DNA of 58,296 nucleotides from Burkholderiales bacterium (GCA_030834275.1 JAURFP010000005.1:1-58296), one strand, 5' to 3'. Counted from the first letter of the stretch, positions 16,313-25,268 are shown. Program-made: numbers and translations. The notes: generated by a model from the letters alone, not told the origin.

Positions 16313-16425
16313 TGTTTCACTATCTTAAAGTTCACATTTCTGGTTCGGCGCCCGAGCCTAGGTATATTGAGTGTTGATTATAGCGCGCGCAAGAATTATA
16401 GTGGATTAAAAGGTACTATATAGTT

Positions 16426-16447
16426 TTGAACCAACCTGTTGGTTTAA
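16426..16447. repeat. inverted repeat upstream of the resolvase-like gene
   Basis: TTGAACCAA, a 4-base spacer CCTG, and TTGGTTTAA form an inverted repeat with 8 of 9 pairs matched, 34 bases before the ATG of the resolvase-like gene. It could be a recombinase or autoregulator binding site; no second copy was noticed. Confidence 0.4.
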
Positions 16448-16480
16448 TTAACTAAAAGCGATTAATTGATTGAATGCTAA

Positions 16481-17062
16481 ATGTCTACGATTGCCTACTA
16501 CAAGATTAGCGAGATCGACGACCCGATGAATGTGCAGCACGCAGAACTGGCAAAGATTAGGCGCATTGATAAAGCATTCTCAGATCATCAGGTTTTCTCG
16601 AAAACACCCGCTCGAAAACGTCCTGGTCTTCTCGCACTCTTTAATAGTATTCGTTCAGGCGACGTAGTGTTGGTCTCGTCGCTTGATCGATTGGGCAAGG
16701 ATGCAATCGACATTCTCCGATCAATCGAATTTCTGCTCTCTAGGGATATTTCGATAGAGATTCCCAAAATCGGAGAAATCAGTACTCGATCCGGTGCGTT
16801 GGTGTTTAAAACGCTTGCCCAGATGGCGGCGATCGAGAGACGCGTTATTTTTGAAAGGACAAAATCTGGACGCGAAACTGCGAGGAGAACTTTAAGGCGA
16901 ACCGGAGCCACGCACAACGGAAAGGCGTCAATGGGAAGGCCTAAGGCAGTTGACCATAAACTCGTAAAGGAATGGCGCCGCGAAAATGAAGCATCCATCG
17001 CAAAAACCGCCGAACATTTTGGTATCAGTCCGGCGACAGTCAAGAGATGTATGCGGGTCTAA
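16481..17062 (+). CDS. serine recombinase (resolvase/invertase) family protein, atypical active site
   Basis: 193 residues with the resolvase fold. The N-terminal strand STIAYYKISEID corresponds to the usual YxRVSTxxQ, so the catalytic serine (S9 or so) is kept but the adjacent conserved arginine is lysine. ARKRPGLLALFNSI matches the R45 region. SSLDRLGKDAIDI matches the DRLGR motif, with its last arginine replaced by lysine. A C-terminal helix-turn-helix (SIAKTAEHFGISPATVKRCM) is present. No transposase, integron or partner gene is nearby and the flanks look chromosomal. It may be a decayed or domesticated resolvase, or act as a DNA-binding protein. Identity as family member is clear; recombination activity is doubtful. 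Confidence 0.8.
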   Translation: MSTIAYYKISEIDDPMNVQHAELAKIRRIDKAFSDHQVFSKTPARKRPGLLALFNSIRSGDVVLVSSLDRLGKDAIDILRSIEFLLSRDISIEIPKIGEISTRSGALVFKTLAQMAAIERRVIFERTKSGRETARRTLRRTGATHNGKASMGRPKAVDHKLVKEWRRENEASIAKTAEHFGISPATVKRCMRV

Positions 17063-17145
17063 AAACTACCTCGAGGGGACGCGCGCACTTAAGTGTTCAG
17101 TCAGTCAACCAGTAGCGGGGACAGTTCTACAACGGAATTTGTTAG

Positions 17146-17331
17146 CTAATAGTACTCGTAGGGCTTCTTCGGAACCCTTGTTTCGTCTAACTCTCGATTT
17201 GAATCCTCGTCCTGAATAAGATCCCACCACTTTGATCTCGCTTCGCGCTGTTTATCACGAACCTGAGGATTGTCTTGAAGAAACTTCTTCAAAAACTCGG
17301 TTGTATCCGACTCGTAGAGTTTTTTTGCCAT
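17146..17331 (-). CDS. DUF3460 family small protein
   Basis: 61-residue acidic and basic small protein. The pattern SDTTEFLKKFLQDNPQV, QREARSKWWD and the C-terminal RVPKKPYEYY match DUF3460, a family I know from Betaproteobacteria. It is soluble, mostly helical, with no signal peptide. Function is unknown. The ATG at 17331 has an AAGGA Shine-Dalgarno on its strand and lies back-to-back with the oligopeptidase gene, 65 bases apart. It is the main taxonomic clue in the window. Confidence 0.78.
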   Translation of the reverse strand: MAKKLYESDTTEFLKKFLQDNPQVRDKQREARSKWWDLIQDEDSNRELDETRVPKKPYEYY

Positions 17332-17396
17332 AATGCGTTTTCCTTAAAGTACTCAATTCAATTTTAAACTAAATTCATACTCATATCTGACTTCGA

Positions 17397-19439
17397 ATGA
17401 CTGCTATATATCCACCTATTGCCAAACGTATTCCTAAAAAAAAGCATTTACATGGTTGTACGTTATCCGATGATTTTGCGTGGTTGCAAAATAAAGGTAC
17501 GAAGCGAGTCACAGAATATTTACTCGCTGAGAATAAATATACAACTCGGATGATGGCTCCTAGTGAGGTACTTCAAAAAAAACTTTATAGAGAATTTCTT
17601 TCGCGGATCAAACAGACAGACACGGATGTTCCTTATCGATATAGGGGCTATAAGTATTATTCTCGAACGGTAAAAGGAAAAGACTACCCAATTTACTGTC
17701 GCAAAAGTTTGAAAAGTCGCACTGGTGAGCAAGTGCTCATCGATGTGAACAGATTGGCGGCTGGAAAATCATTCACGGGTTTTGGGGACTTCGACATTAA
17801 TGTTGACAACAATACTTTAGCCTACTCAGTCGATTTCTCTGGTTTTCGGGAGTATTCCCTCAACCTGAGGAAATTAGACAAAACCGGTGCGGACATTCGC
17901 GTCTCGGACCACGCTCGATCTTTTTCTTGGTCGTTAGATCAAAACTATCTTTTCTATGTCAAAGAAGATGATGCGAAACGCGCGAGTCAAGTCTGGAGAT
18001 ATGAGGTTGACACAAATTCTCATGTTTTGATTTTTGAGGAACCCGATGCGCTGTTTTCACTATCAGTCGAGCGAACGCGTAGTGAGCAATACATAATCAT
18101 TACTAGTCAAAGTGCCACGACCACTGAAGCGCGATTTCTGTCTGCGGCCAACCCGACTGGGGTTTTTAAAATTTTTAGGCGCCGTAAAAAAGGGCACGAG
18201 TACTATATTGATCATGGCGTAGGTCAATTCTTTATTCTTTCAAACGAAAGATATGAAAATTTTCGACTGCTGGCCACTCCTGAGAATAAAACGAACAAAA
18301 GACACTGGGTAGAGTGGGTCAAGCCCGGGCGCGATACGGTAATTGATAGCATCGATGTTTTCGCGAAATGGATAGTTTTGGAGACGCGCTACGGTGGTTT
18401 GCCGAGAATTGAAGTGATGTCGATTAAAGATAAACGGAGAGTAGAGATTTTGTTTCCGGAGAAGGTGGCGTCGATTTCTTTAGGACACAATGTCGAGTTT
18501 GATGTAGACAATATCAATATCGAGTATGAGTCCTTCATAACGCCGGATACGATTTATCGACTGAATCTCAAAACTAAAAGATTAGTCGTATTAAAGCGTG
18601 GCCACGTCAAAGGATCGTTTAAACGTAAAGATTATGAAGTCGAGATTCTTACTGCTACAGCTGACGATGGGGAAAAAATACCTATCTCGCTCGTGAGAAA
18701 AAAACTCCCCAAGAATAGCAAAAAAAATCAACCGGTATTGTTGTCGGGATATGGATCTTATGGCTACCCGAACGATGTCTATTTTAGCTCTGCGCGTCTA
18801 TCGCTTCTCGATAGGGGAGTTGCGTATGCGATTGCGCATGTAAGGGGTGGCGGTGAGAAGGGGCAGGTGTGGCATAACGAGGGCAAGATGTTAAAAAAAC
18901 GAAACACGTTTACGGACTTTATTGCTTGCGCAGAAAAATTGATTTCCGCGAATTACACCGATGCCTCGAAGTTGGTCATCCAGGGAGGTAGTGCGGGTGG
19001 CTTGCTGATGGGGGCTGTGGTTAATCTACGACCAGAGCTGTTTTGTGGAGTAATAGCGGATGTGCCATTTGTTGATGTGGTGAATACCATGCTGGATGAA
19101 ACATTACCGCTCACGATTGGAGAATTTGAGGAGTGGGGTAATCCAAAGATTGCGCGTTACTTTAAATATATGCTGAGTTATTCCCCTTACGATAATGTTC
19201 AGCCACAGCATTATCCACACATGTTAGTTCAGACGAGTCTAAATGACAGCCAGGTTATGTATTGGGAACCCGCTAAGTACGTAGCAAAAATGCGTCATAA
19301 CAAGCTAGATGATCGAGTTCTTTTATTGAAAACCAACATGGATGCGGGCCACGGCGGAGCTTCGGGGCGATACGATTTTTTGAAAGAAATAGCGTTCGAG
19401 TACGCTTTCGCGCTTGGTTGCTTTGCAATAATTAAATAA
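17397..19439 (+). CDS. ptrB: oligopeptidase B (prolyl oligopeptidase family, S9A)
   Basis: 680-residue cytosolic serine peptidase that cleaves short peptides after basic residues. The N-terminal part forms the seven-bladed propeller; the C-terminal alpha/beta-hydrolase domain has GYGSYGYPNDVYF, AIAHVRGGGEKGQVWHNEGK (key parts) and the nucleophile motif GGSAGG. Catalytic residues read as S532, D617 (in LNDSQV) and H652 (in DAGHGG), which coincide with the numbering I know for the E. coli enzyme. Length is typical for the family. No signal peptide. It has no operon partners: DUF3460 is divergent and the next gene is 150 bases away. Confidence 0.95.
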   Translation: MTAIYPPIAKRIPKKKHLHGCTLSDDFAWLQNKGTKRVTEYLLAENKYTTRMMAPSEVLQKKLYREFLSRIKQTDTDVPYRYRGYKYYSRTVKGKDYPIYCRKSLKSRTGEQVLIDVNRLAAGKSFTGFGDFDINVDNNTLAYSVDFSGFREYSLNLRKLDKTGADIRVSDHARSFSWSLDQNYLFYVKEDDAKRASQVWRYEVDTNSHVLIFEEPDALFSLSVERTRSEQYIIITSQSATTTEARFLSAANPTGVFKIFRRRKKGHEYYIDHGVGQFFILSNERYENFRLLATPENKTNKRHWVEWVKPGRDTVIDSIDVFAKWIVLETRYGGLPRIEVMSIKDKRRVEILFPEKVASISLGHNVEFDVDNINIEYESFITPDTIYRLNLKTKRLVVLKRGHVKGSFKRKDYEVEILTATADDGEKIPISLVRKKLPKNSKKNQPVLLSGYGSYGYPNDVYFSSARLSLLDRGVAYAIAHVRGGGEKGQVWHNEGKMLKKRNTFTDFIACAEKLISANYTDASKLVIQGGSAGGLLMGAVVNLRPELFCGVIADVPFVDVVNTMLDETLPLTIGEFEEWGNPKIARYFKYMLSYSPYDNVQPQHYPHMLVQTSLNDSQVMYWEPAKYVAKMRHNKLDDRVLLLKTNMDAGHGGASGRYDFLKEIAFEYAFALGCFAIIK

Positions 19440-19593
19440 GCTTATTCAAAAAAACACCCAGAAATATTAAGTTTGATAGTTGACTTTCTTGAGGGGTCGT
19501 AACATCCTCTCGTGTGAAGAAAACGTTTTCCACTATGCGGGAGGTATTTTGGTCTCGTATAACTTACAAAATGTGTCACTTTTGGGGGTAGTT

Positions 19594-20844
19594 ATGAGGT
19601 TATTATTTTATAGCGCGTTTGGGGTTCTCCTCGGATTATCTGGCTTAGCCGGTGCCGATACGAGTGATGTCAAGACGCAATCAATTGTTGAAGTTACGAA
19701 GAAGGGTGATCATTGCGTTGATGACCCGAACTGTATGAATCGCTATCACTATGCGATTCCAGCAGTTGTGCATGCGAATCCTGGGCAACTTATACGGTAT
19801 GAAACGCGAGATGCTCTGGACTCTGATCTGAACATAAATTCGCAGCCAAAAGATGTCTTAGCGATCGACCTTAATTTGGTTCATCCGATTACCGGTCCAG
19901 TCCATATCAATGGTGCGAAACGTGGGGATGTATTGGCAGTCACCTTAATTGATATCGAGCCAGACGAGTATGGCTACACAACCATCGTCCCAGGTTTTGG
20001 ATTCTTGAGGGATATGTATACTGAGCCGTTTGTTGCAAACTGGAAGATCAACCGCATGGAGGCGGTCTCTGATCAGGTGCCGGGCGTTAGGATTCCGATG
20101 AATGGATTCATGGGAACAGTTGGAACCTTACCAGGTAAGCCAGAGGTTGCTGCTTGGCTCGAGCGAGAAAATGCGCTTGGTGCAGCAGGTGGTATAGCAC
20201 TTCCTCCACAACCCACTGGAGCTCGACCCGCTGCTGTATGTGGGCCAGATGGATCTCATGCCGCGGAGTGTTTGAGGACTATCCCGCCGCGAGAAAACGG
20301 TGGGAATATGGACATCAAGCAAATGGTTGTCGGCACAACACTACTGCTGCCTTGCTATGTAGATGGCTGTGGATTATTCGTGGGTGATGTTCACTATGCG
20401 CAGGGTGATGGAGAGGTTGCGGGTACTGCGATTGAAATTGGAGCCAAAGTAACCGTTCGAACTGAGATTCGAAAAGGACAGGCCTCGATGATGAAGTCTG
20501 GACCTCATTTCGAGGGCGGATCTCAGATTAAGGCGCTCGAGCCAGACAAGTTCTATGCAACGGTGGGTTATCCAATCAAGGACGCTGGAGTTGATTTGCC
20601 TTATGTTTCATACATCGATAGCAAGAAGCTGACTCCGCTTTCAAACTTGTCAGAAGATCTAACAGCAGCTGCACGTGCCTCTTTGATTGAAATGATTAAC
20701 TGGTTGGTTAATACGAAGGGGTACAGCAAGCAACAAGCGTATGTAATTACGAGTGTTGCGTGTGATCTCAGAATCGGAAACTTAGTGGATCTCCCTAACT
20801 ACGCGGTCTCTACAATTTGTCCTTTAGAGATTTTCGATAAATAG
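19594..20844 (+). CDS. exported acetamidase/formamidase family protein
   Basis: Member of the FmdA/AmdA acetamidase family, 416 residues from the ATG at 19594. A GGGGG tract lies just upstream, and this start gives a clean signal peptide (MRLLFYSAFGVLLGL, cleavage after AGA), so the longer frame from 19480 is rejected. Seen: INGAKRGDVLAV (about 108-118), PGFGFLRD, GNMDIKQMVVGTTLLLP and FVGDVHYAQGDGEV, the zinc-binding core of the family. These enzymes hydrolyse formamide or short amides. Export to the periplasm is unusual for the amidase and suggests a different extracellular amide. Two extra cysteine pairs (near DHCVDDPNCMN and CYVDGCG) fit a disulfide-bonded exported form. A strong terminator follows. 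Confidence 0.88.
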   Translation: MRLLFYSAFGVLLGLSGLAGADTSDVKTQSIVEVTKKGDHCVDDPNCMNRYHYAIPAVVHANPGQLIRYETRDALDSDLNINSQPKDVLAIDLNLVHPITGPVHINGAKRGDVLAVTLIDIEPDEYGYTTIVPGFGFLRDMYTEPFVANWKINRMEAVSDQVPGVRIPMNGFMGTVGTLPGKPEVAAWLERENALGAAGGIALPPQPTGARPAAVCGPDGSHAAECLRTIPPRENGGNMDIKQMVVGTTLLLPCYVDGCGLFVGDVHYAQGDGEVAGTAIEIGAKVTVRTEIRKGQASMMKSGPHFEGGSQIKALEPDKFYATVGYPIKDAGVDLPYVSYIDSKKLTPLSNLSEDLTAAARASLIEMINWLVNTKGYSKQQAYVITSVACDLRIGNLVDLPNYAVSTICPLEIFDK

Positions 20845-20859
20845 GTCGGTTCGTTCCGG

Positions 20860-20888
20860 AAAAGGGCGGAATGTTTCCGCCCTTTTTT
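20860..20888 (+). terminator. intrinsic terminator after the acetamidase-family gene
   Basis: AAAAGGGCGGAA, loop TGT, then TTCCGCCCTTTT: a perfect 12-base stem (20860-20871 and 20875-20886) followed by T residues to 20888. It ends the acetamidase transcript before the TAXI-like gene. Confidence 0.9.
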
Positions 20889-20915
20889 AATGGATTGGTG
20901 GGCAGGGTATTGGAT

Positions 20916-21476
20916 ATGAATCGTAGGTATTTTCTCTTAGGTGTGTGTTCGTGGCTTATGGCACCCAGTGTTCTGCGTGCGCATACGCCATACAGACAAT
21001 GGAAGGTCATGCGGGAACGTTTTTTACTGATCCATTCGCACCGAGCTGATCTGGGCACAGATCAAGTGGCAGAACAGGCTGCAGAGATATTGAAAAATCT
21101 TCTCCCAAAGGCTCAGGCAAGGGTAGCGAGAGCTCGAGATCCATTGCGCATTGGTAGTTTGATTACCACTGGACAGGCTATGATTGCGGTACTGCATTTG
21201 GATGAGGCAGAACGATTGTATAAGGCTGAGGGCGAATTCTCAGAATTACAAGGTAGTGCTATTCGAGCTATTGCCCGTAGCGGTGACTATGTCGTTATCT
21301 CTGCCGATGAGCTGCCTTCCCATCATGCGTGGCTATTGACTTCGGCATTGACAGCCGCATCGGATGAGGATCTCAAGTTATTTGAGGCAGCATCCCTCTT
21401 TGATCGAGAAGCCGTTCCTCTGCATCCAGGTTCAATCGCTTACCTTAAAGGTGAGGAGCTTGAGTCCCAGCAATGA
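20916..21476 (+). CDS. short exported TAXI/periplasmic-binding-like protein
   Basis: 186-residue protein from the ATG at 20916; a longer frame from 20871 lies in the terminator and is rejected. It begins MNRRYFLLGVCSWLMAPSVLRA, a signal peptide whose RR-x-F-L start resembles a Tat signal but lacks the full consensus. RIGSLITTGQAMIAVL and DELPSHHAWLLTSAL, and the end AVPLHPGSIAYLKG, resemble the C-terminal half of TAXI-type TRAP binding proteins, which end in a PLHPGA-Y motif. At about half the TAXI length it may be a one-lobe derivative. No permease is nearby. It overlaps the next gene by 4 bases (ATGA), so they are translationally coupled. Family call is tentative. Confidence 0.6.
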   Translation: MNRRYFLLGVCSWLMAPSVLRAHTPYRQWKVMRERFLLIHSHRADLGTDQVAEQAAEILKNLLPKAQARVARARDPLRIGSLITTGQAMIAVLHLDEAERLYKAEGEFSELQGSAIRAIARSGDYVVISADELPSHHAWLLTSALTAASDEDLKLFEAASLFDREAVPLHPGSIAYLKGEELESQQ

Positions 21477-22195
21477 GGCGGATATCGATTGCGATCTCGC
21501 TAACTTTTTTCTTCACGACGCCCGTATTAGCACACGATTTTATTACGCAGGAAATCGCTGATGGATACGTAAAAAAAATCCAAGATGCTCGCGAGACTAC
21601 GAAAGTTTCAGGCTCAGAATCCGAAAGAAGTCACGCTTACTTGACGATTGGAAAATTATTAGTGGAGCTGAAGTCTTTTTTTAATCGAGATATTGCGACC
21701 CATGGAGAGGTAAACGGATTAGCTACTAAATATCTTATTGCCACATTGGACGATTCGGGGCTTGATCTGAAATTTTCTAAACGTAAAAATTTTTATGAGT
21801 TTGACCCAAGTTTCTTCGAAAAGGCAATAAGGGGTGAACTTGATTCTGGAGTTAAAACGATTGCGTTAGGTGAGCTAATCAAGGGTAATTTTTACCAATC
21901 ATTTGACGGAGATTTTCTAGAGACGCGTTTACCTTCTGGAAAACTAAAAGAGGATGCCGAGCGCTTCGAGAAACTCACGGGGATGCAAATTAGTGAAAGC
22001 ATAGATGAGGAGTTGTTATTTATAGGGTTTATCTTGAACGCACGTGTTGCAATACATAAGGGGGATCAAGCAATGCGAGTCAAGGCTAGAAAAAAAGCGT
22101 TAGAACTTGGGGTTGAGTTTCGGGGACGTTTCCCAGATAGTTTGAGTATTGCCGCATTAGACTTGGTGGAAACGCGGTTAAACTCTAGTAAGTGA
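21473..22195 (+). CDS. hypothetical exported protein coupled to the TAXI-like gene
   Basis: 240-residue protein not recognised. N-terminal signal peptide (MRRISIAISLTFFFTTPVLA) is followed by a mainly helical, charged mature region with no cysteines and no membrane segments. The mid part has YLTIGKLLVELKSFF and the end contains AVRVKARKKALELG-like helical repeats reminiscent of helical-repeat folds but without a convincing TPR. Start ATG overlaps the previous stop by four bases (ATGA), so it is likely made with the TAXI-like protein and may partner with it in the periplasm. No further function can be supported. Confidence 0.7.
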   Translation: MRRISIAISLTFFFTTPVLAHDFITQEIADGYVKKIQDARETTKVSGSESERSHAYLTIGKLLVELKSFFNRDIATHGEVNGLATKYLIATLDDSGLDLKFSKRKNFYEFDPSFFEKAIRGELDSGVKTIALGELIKGNFYQSFDGDFLETRLPSGKLKEDAERFEKLTGMQISESIDEELLFIGFILNARVAIHKGDQAMRVKARKKALELGVEFRGRFPDSLSIAALDLVETRLNSSK

Positions 22196-22241
22196 TAAGC
22201 TCTATACGCTAGATCAAAAATTTCTTATACCTCTTAGCGAA

Positions 22242-23273
22242 ATGACCAAGACAGAAAATATAATTGACTTGCGTAGTGATACGGTTACCAAACCGACTGA
22301 GGCAATGTTGTCCGCGATGGTTGGCGCGGAATTAGGGGACGATGTTTACGGAGAGGACCCCACCGTTAATCGTTTGGAGGAGCTTGCGGCTGATTTAAGC
22401 GCAAAAGAGGCGTCGATATTTGTCCCAAGTGGAACTCAGAGCAATCTTTTGGCGTTGCTCGTGCATTGTGAGCGGGGCGATGAGTATATCGTTGGGCAAC
22501 AAGGCCATACTTACAAATATGAAGGGGGTGGTGCCGCAGTCCTGGGTAGTATTCAACCGCAACCATTAGATTATGATTCAGATGGGACGCTGAATTTGTC
22601 GTTGGTAAAGTCTTACATTAAGCCTGATGATCCCCACTTTGCGAAAACCAAGCTTTTGTGTCTAGAAAATACGCAGGCTGGTAAAGCACTGCCCATCGAC
22701 TATTTGAAAAAGGCACGAGCGTTCTGCAGCTCAAATGGGTTAGCGCTTCACCTTGACGGTGCTCGGCTGTTTAATGCGTGTGTATCGTTGGGAGAGTCAC
22801 TGACGACGATTACTGATCAATTTGATACGGTTTCGATTTGTCTCTCGAAAGGATTAGGAGCGCCAGTTGGATCTGTTCTGTGTGGTCCGGAAAAACTCGT
22901 AAAAAAAGCGCGACGTTGGCGTAAGGTTCTTGGGGGTGGAATGCGTCAGGCGGGAATTTTGGCTGCGGCAGGAATTTACGCGCTCGAAAATCATATTGAC
23001 CGCCTCGCCGAAGACCATGAAAACGCAAGCATGTTATCGGACTTGCTTGCCGGGATTAATGATTCTCGGATTAAGGTGAGTGATGCCCAGACAAATATGG
23101 TTTTTTTGTCACTGCAAGATGTAGATCCAATTGCTTTTTCAAAAAAACTTGCCGAGAAAAATATCCTAACGACACCAAGCGTAAAAATGCGGTTGGTGAC
23201 CCACCTGAATGTTGATCGCCGAGATATCCCTTATGTTGCCGAAGTGATGAGCTCGGTACTTAAAGGTCTCTAA
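22242..23273 (+). CDS. ltaE: low-specificity L-threonine aldolase
   Basis: PLP enzyme of fold type I cleaving L-threonine or allo-threonine to glycine and acetaldehyde. 343 residues: IDLRSDTVTKPT at the N-terminus, GDDVYGEDPTVNRLEE (about 32-47), VPSGTQSNLLAL, HLDGARLFNA (170-179, PLP-binding aspartate) and the PLP lysine K203 in CLSKGLGAPVG. All signature elements of the GLY1/LtaE family are in place. No strong Shine-Dalgarno is seen before the ATG at 22242. The stop codon overlaps that of the convergent FrnE-like gene by 4 bases. Along with threonine ammonia-lyase it gives two threonine-degrading routes. Confidence 0.93.
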   Translation: MTKTENIIDLRSDTVTKPTEAMLSAMVGAELGDDVYGEDPTVNRLEELAADLSAKEASIFVPSGTQSNLLALLVHCERGDEYIVGQQGHTYKYEGGGAAVLGSIQPQPLDYDSDGTLNLSLVKSYIKPDDPHFAKTKLLCLENTQAGKALPIDYLKKARAFCSSNGLALHLDGARLFNACVSLGESLTTITDQFDTVSICLSKGLGAPVGSVLCGPEKLVKKARRWRKVLGGGMRQAGILAAAGIYALENHIDRLAEDHENASMLSDLLAGINDSRIKVSDAQTNMVFLSLQDVDPIAFSKKLAEKNILTTPSVKMRLVTHLNVDRRDIPYVAEVMSSVLKGL

Positions 23274-23941
23274 CTGGGAAGATTACTCTCTTTCGTGACA
23301 TGCTCGATGGCTTTGACGATCATGTCCGATGGTTGAGCTCCTGATAGTCCAACCCGCTCGTTGAAAATAAAATACGGTACACCTTGAATCCCCATCTCCT
23401 GAGCCGATGCTTGCTCTTTTGCGACAATCTCTGTGTACTTGTTTGTCTCGAGGATCTTCCTAGTAGGGCCTTCAGGCATGCCGATCTGTATCGCCAACTC
23501 GATTAGAATTTCTTCTTCTGAAAGGTTTTTACCCTCTAGAAAAAATGCCTCAAAGAATCTCTCGATTGCACGACCTTGCAGTCCAAATTCGCGGGACCCC
23601 ATGATAAGTTCATGGATCCTTGAACTATTGGGTTGAACCAAGATCTTGTCGAGGTTGAGGTTAATGCCTACCTGCTGTGCAGCCTGCTCGACGCGAGCGT
23701 AGACGGCTATTGCATTCTCTTTCCCTCCGAATTTTGAGGTGGTATAACTTGAGCGGGGCATACCCTCCGAGCTAAGTTGCGGGTTAAGTTGGAACGAACG
23801 CCAACATAACTGGATATCGACATTGAGATCAGCTGATTCTTCGATTTGTTTTAAAGCGGAGTCCAAATGTCGTTTCCCAATATAGCACCAAGGACAAACT
23901 ACATCGGAGAATATATCAAGTTTAATTTTTTGAATTGGCAT
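23270..23941 (-). CDS. DsbA-family oxidoreductase, FrnE-like
   Basis: 223-residue cytoplasmic thioredoxin-fold protein with the redox motif CPWC (C16, C19) in FSDVVCPWCYIGKRH, then a helical insertion and the cis-proline loop GIQGVPYFIFNER (about 184-196), followed by LSGAQPSD, all hallmarks of the FrnE branch. No signal peptide, so it acts in the cytosol, probably as a thiol isomerase under oxidative stress; other family members act in polyketide pathways. The 3' end overlaps that of threonine aldolase by 4 bases. The DUF1111 gene ends 11 bases upstream, so the two may be cotranscribed. Confidence 0.88.
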   Translation of the reverse strand: MPIQKIKLDIFSDVVCPWCYIGKRHLDSALKQIEESADLNVDIQLCWRSFQLNPQLSSEGMPRSSYTTSKFGGKENAIAVYARVEQAAQQVGINLNLDKILVQPNSSRIHELIMGSREFGLQGRAIERFFEAFFLEGKNLSEEEILIELAIQIGMPEGPTRKILETNKYTEIVAKEQASAQEMGIQGVPYFIFNERVGLSGAQPSDMIVKAIEHVTKESNLPS

Positions 23942-23952
23942 TTTTCTTGTCT

Positions 23953-25254
23953 TTAAAGAGATTTCAAGAATACGAGCAAGGAATCTTTTTCCTTAGGCTC
24001 AAGACTAAAGTAAGCTTTGGCTGATGGCAACGCCTCGCCACCGTGCCACGCAATCGCTTCTTCGATGGTTTTTGCTCGTCCATCGTGTAAAAAATATGTT
24101 CTAGAGTTAACCTTAGATCCGAGCCCCCACAGTGACGAAGTGCGCCAGTCGCGACCGCGGGCTTTCCATTCTGGTAAGTTATCGGATAATCCCTCTCCCA
24201 TATCGTGGATTAGAAGATCTGTGAAAGGGTCTATGTATTCTGGCTTTTCGGTAGCATCTGTATCCCAAGTCACCAGAACTTCAGTCCGGTGGCAATCGCC
24301 ACATCTGATCGACCGAAAGACATCATATCCGTCCTGGCTGAATTGAGTACGATTCGACTTTACTGTTAGGTTTTTAAGGTAAGCGGTGACCTGATTTAGA
24401 CGCTCATCGTTAATCTCGGGAGATGAGATTTTTATCAATTCTGAGCATACCGAATCGGTACCAGCACAGGGATCGTTTGGGTGGTCGGTGGAGGTTACTC
24501 CAAGCTCATCGTGGAAAGCGAGGCTAACTTGTGATAAGAGGGTAGGGACGGAGGCTTTGTAGCCGAATCTTCCTATCTCTAATTTTTCGCTTTTATTGCT
24601 TGCTACCCAATTTATTCTTCCATCAAGTCCTAAATTCGGTTGCTCTTTTTCAAACTGAATGATTGTTTCTGCGGGGATTTCGCTCAATACTCCAATTCCC
24701 TCGAGAGGGTTTCCTTGTCGAACTGAGAATACCGTATCTTTTTCAAAATCTCCAAAATTGAGATCTGTAATATTCGGAACAGGTCTTTGTAAAGCTACCT
24801 CTCCGATTGTTTCGTTTATCCAAGTGAGTGAAAAATCACCTTCTGGCAGCAATTGCCCGATAACCCCAAAACGACTCAATTCGTTACCGTATCTCGTATC
24901 CGGTCGGGTCTTTCTTTCCAATTGGAGATCTCGGACCCCCAGTTTTAGTATCCGAGTATCTCTCAGTTTATCGCGAGTTTTTTCGGGTGCGCTCATTGTG
25001 TGACACGAATCGCAGGTTTCCGCGTTGGAATGTGGGCCACGCCCCCAGCGCCCGTTACTAATAAAAGGAACCACCCAGCGAGTTTTAAAAAATTCTTGAC
25101 CTTTCTCGGTATTTTTAGAAAGTACGAAATTTTCTGGGAAGGCCAAATGCATATGAGCGGCGCATATACATAACCCAAAAATTAGAACCAGCTTCTTACC
25201 GCACTTGGTAAGCGCATATAACCTTTGTAAGTTACTTCGCGCTCGCCGATACAT
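23953..25254 (-). CDS. di-heme oxidoreductase (DUF1111, putative thiol oxidoreductase)
   Basis: 433-residue exported c-type cytochrome. N-terminal hydrophobic stretch (about 20-38) acts as signal peptide or anchor. Two heme sites: CDSCH (81-85) and CGDCH in FRSIRCGDCHRTEV (about residue 317). DIHDMGEGLSDNLPE and SSLWGLGSK toward the end, plus HDGRAKTIEEAIAWHGGEA, are the DUF1111 signature, shown as key parts. These proteins are MauG-like and often sit beside imelysin-type iron genes, which are absent here. Its electron partner and substrate are unknown. The gene is on the same strand between an SDR and FrnE-like gene, each separated by only 11-14 bases. Confidence 0.88.
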   Translation of the reverse strand: MYRRARSNLQRLYALTKCGKKLVLIFGLCICAAHMHLAFPENFVLSKNTEKGQEFFKTRWVVPFISNGRWGRGPHSNAETCDSCHTMSAPEKTRDKLRDTRILKLGVRDLQLERKTRPDTRYGNELSRFGVIGQLLPEGDFSLTWINETIGEVALQRPVPNITDLNFGDFEKDTVFSVRQGNPLEGIGVLSEIPAETIIQFEKEQPNLGLDGRINWVASNKSEKLEIGRFGYKASVPTLLSQVSLAFHDELGVTSTDHPNDPCAGTDSVCSELIKISSPEINDERLNQVTAYLKNLTVKSNRTQFSQDGYDVFRSIRCGDCHRTEVLVTWDTDATEKPEYIDPFTDLLIHDMGEGLSDNLPEWKARGRDWRTSSLWGLGSKVNSRTYFLHDGRAKTIEEAIAWHGGEALPSAKAYFSLEPKEKDSLLVFLKSL

Positions 25255-25268
25255 GCACTTGTTTTAGC

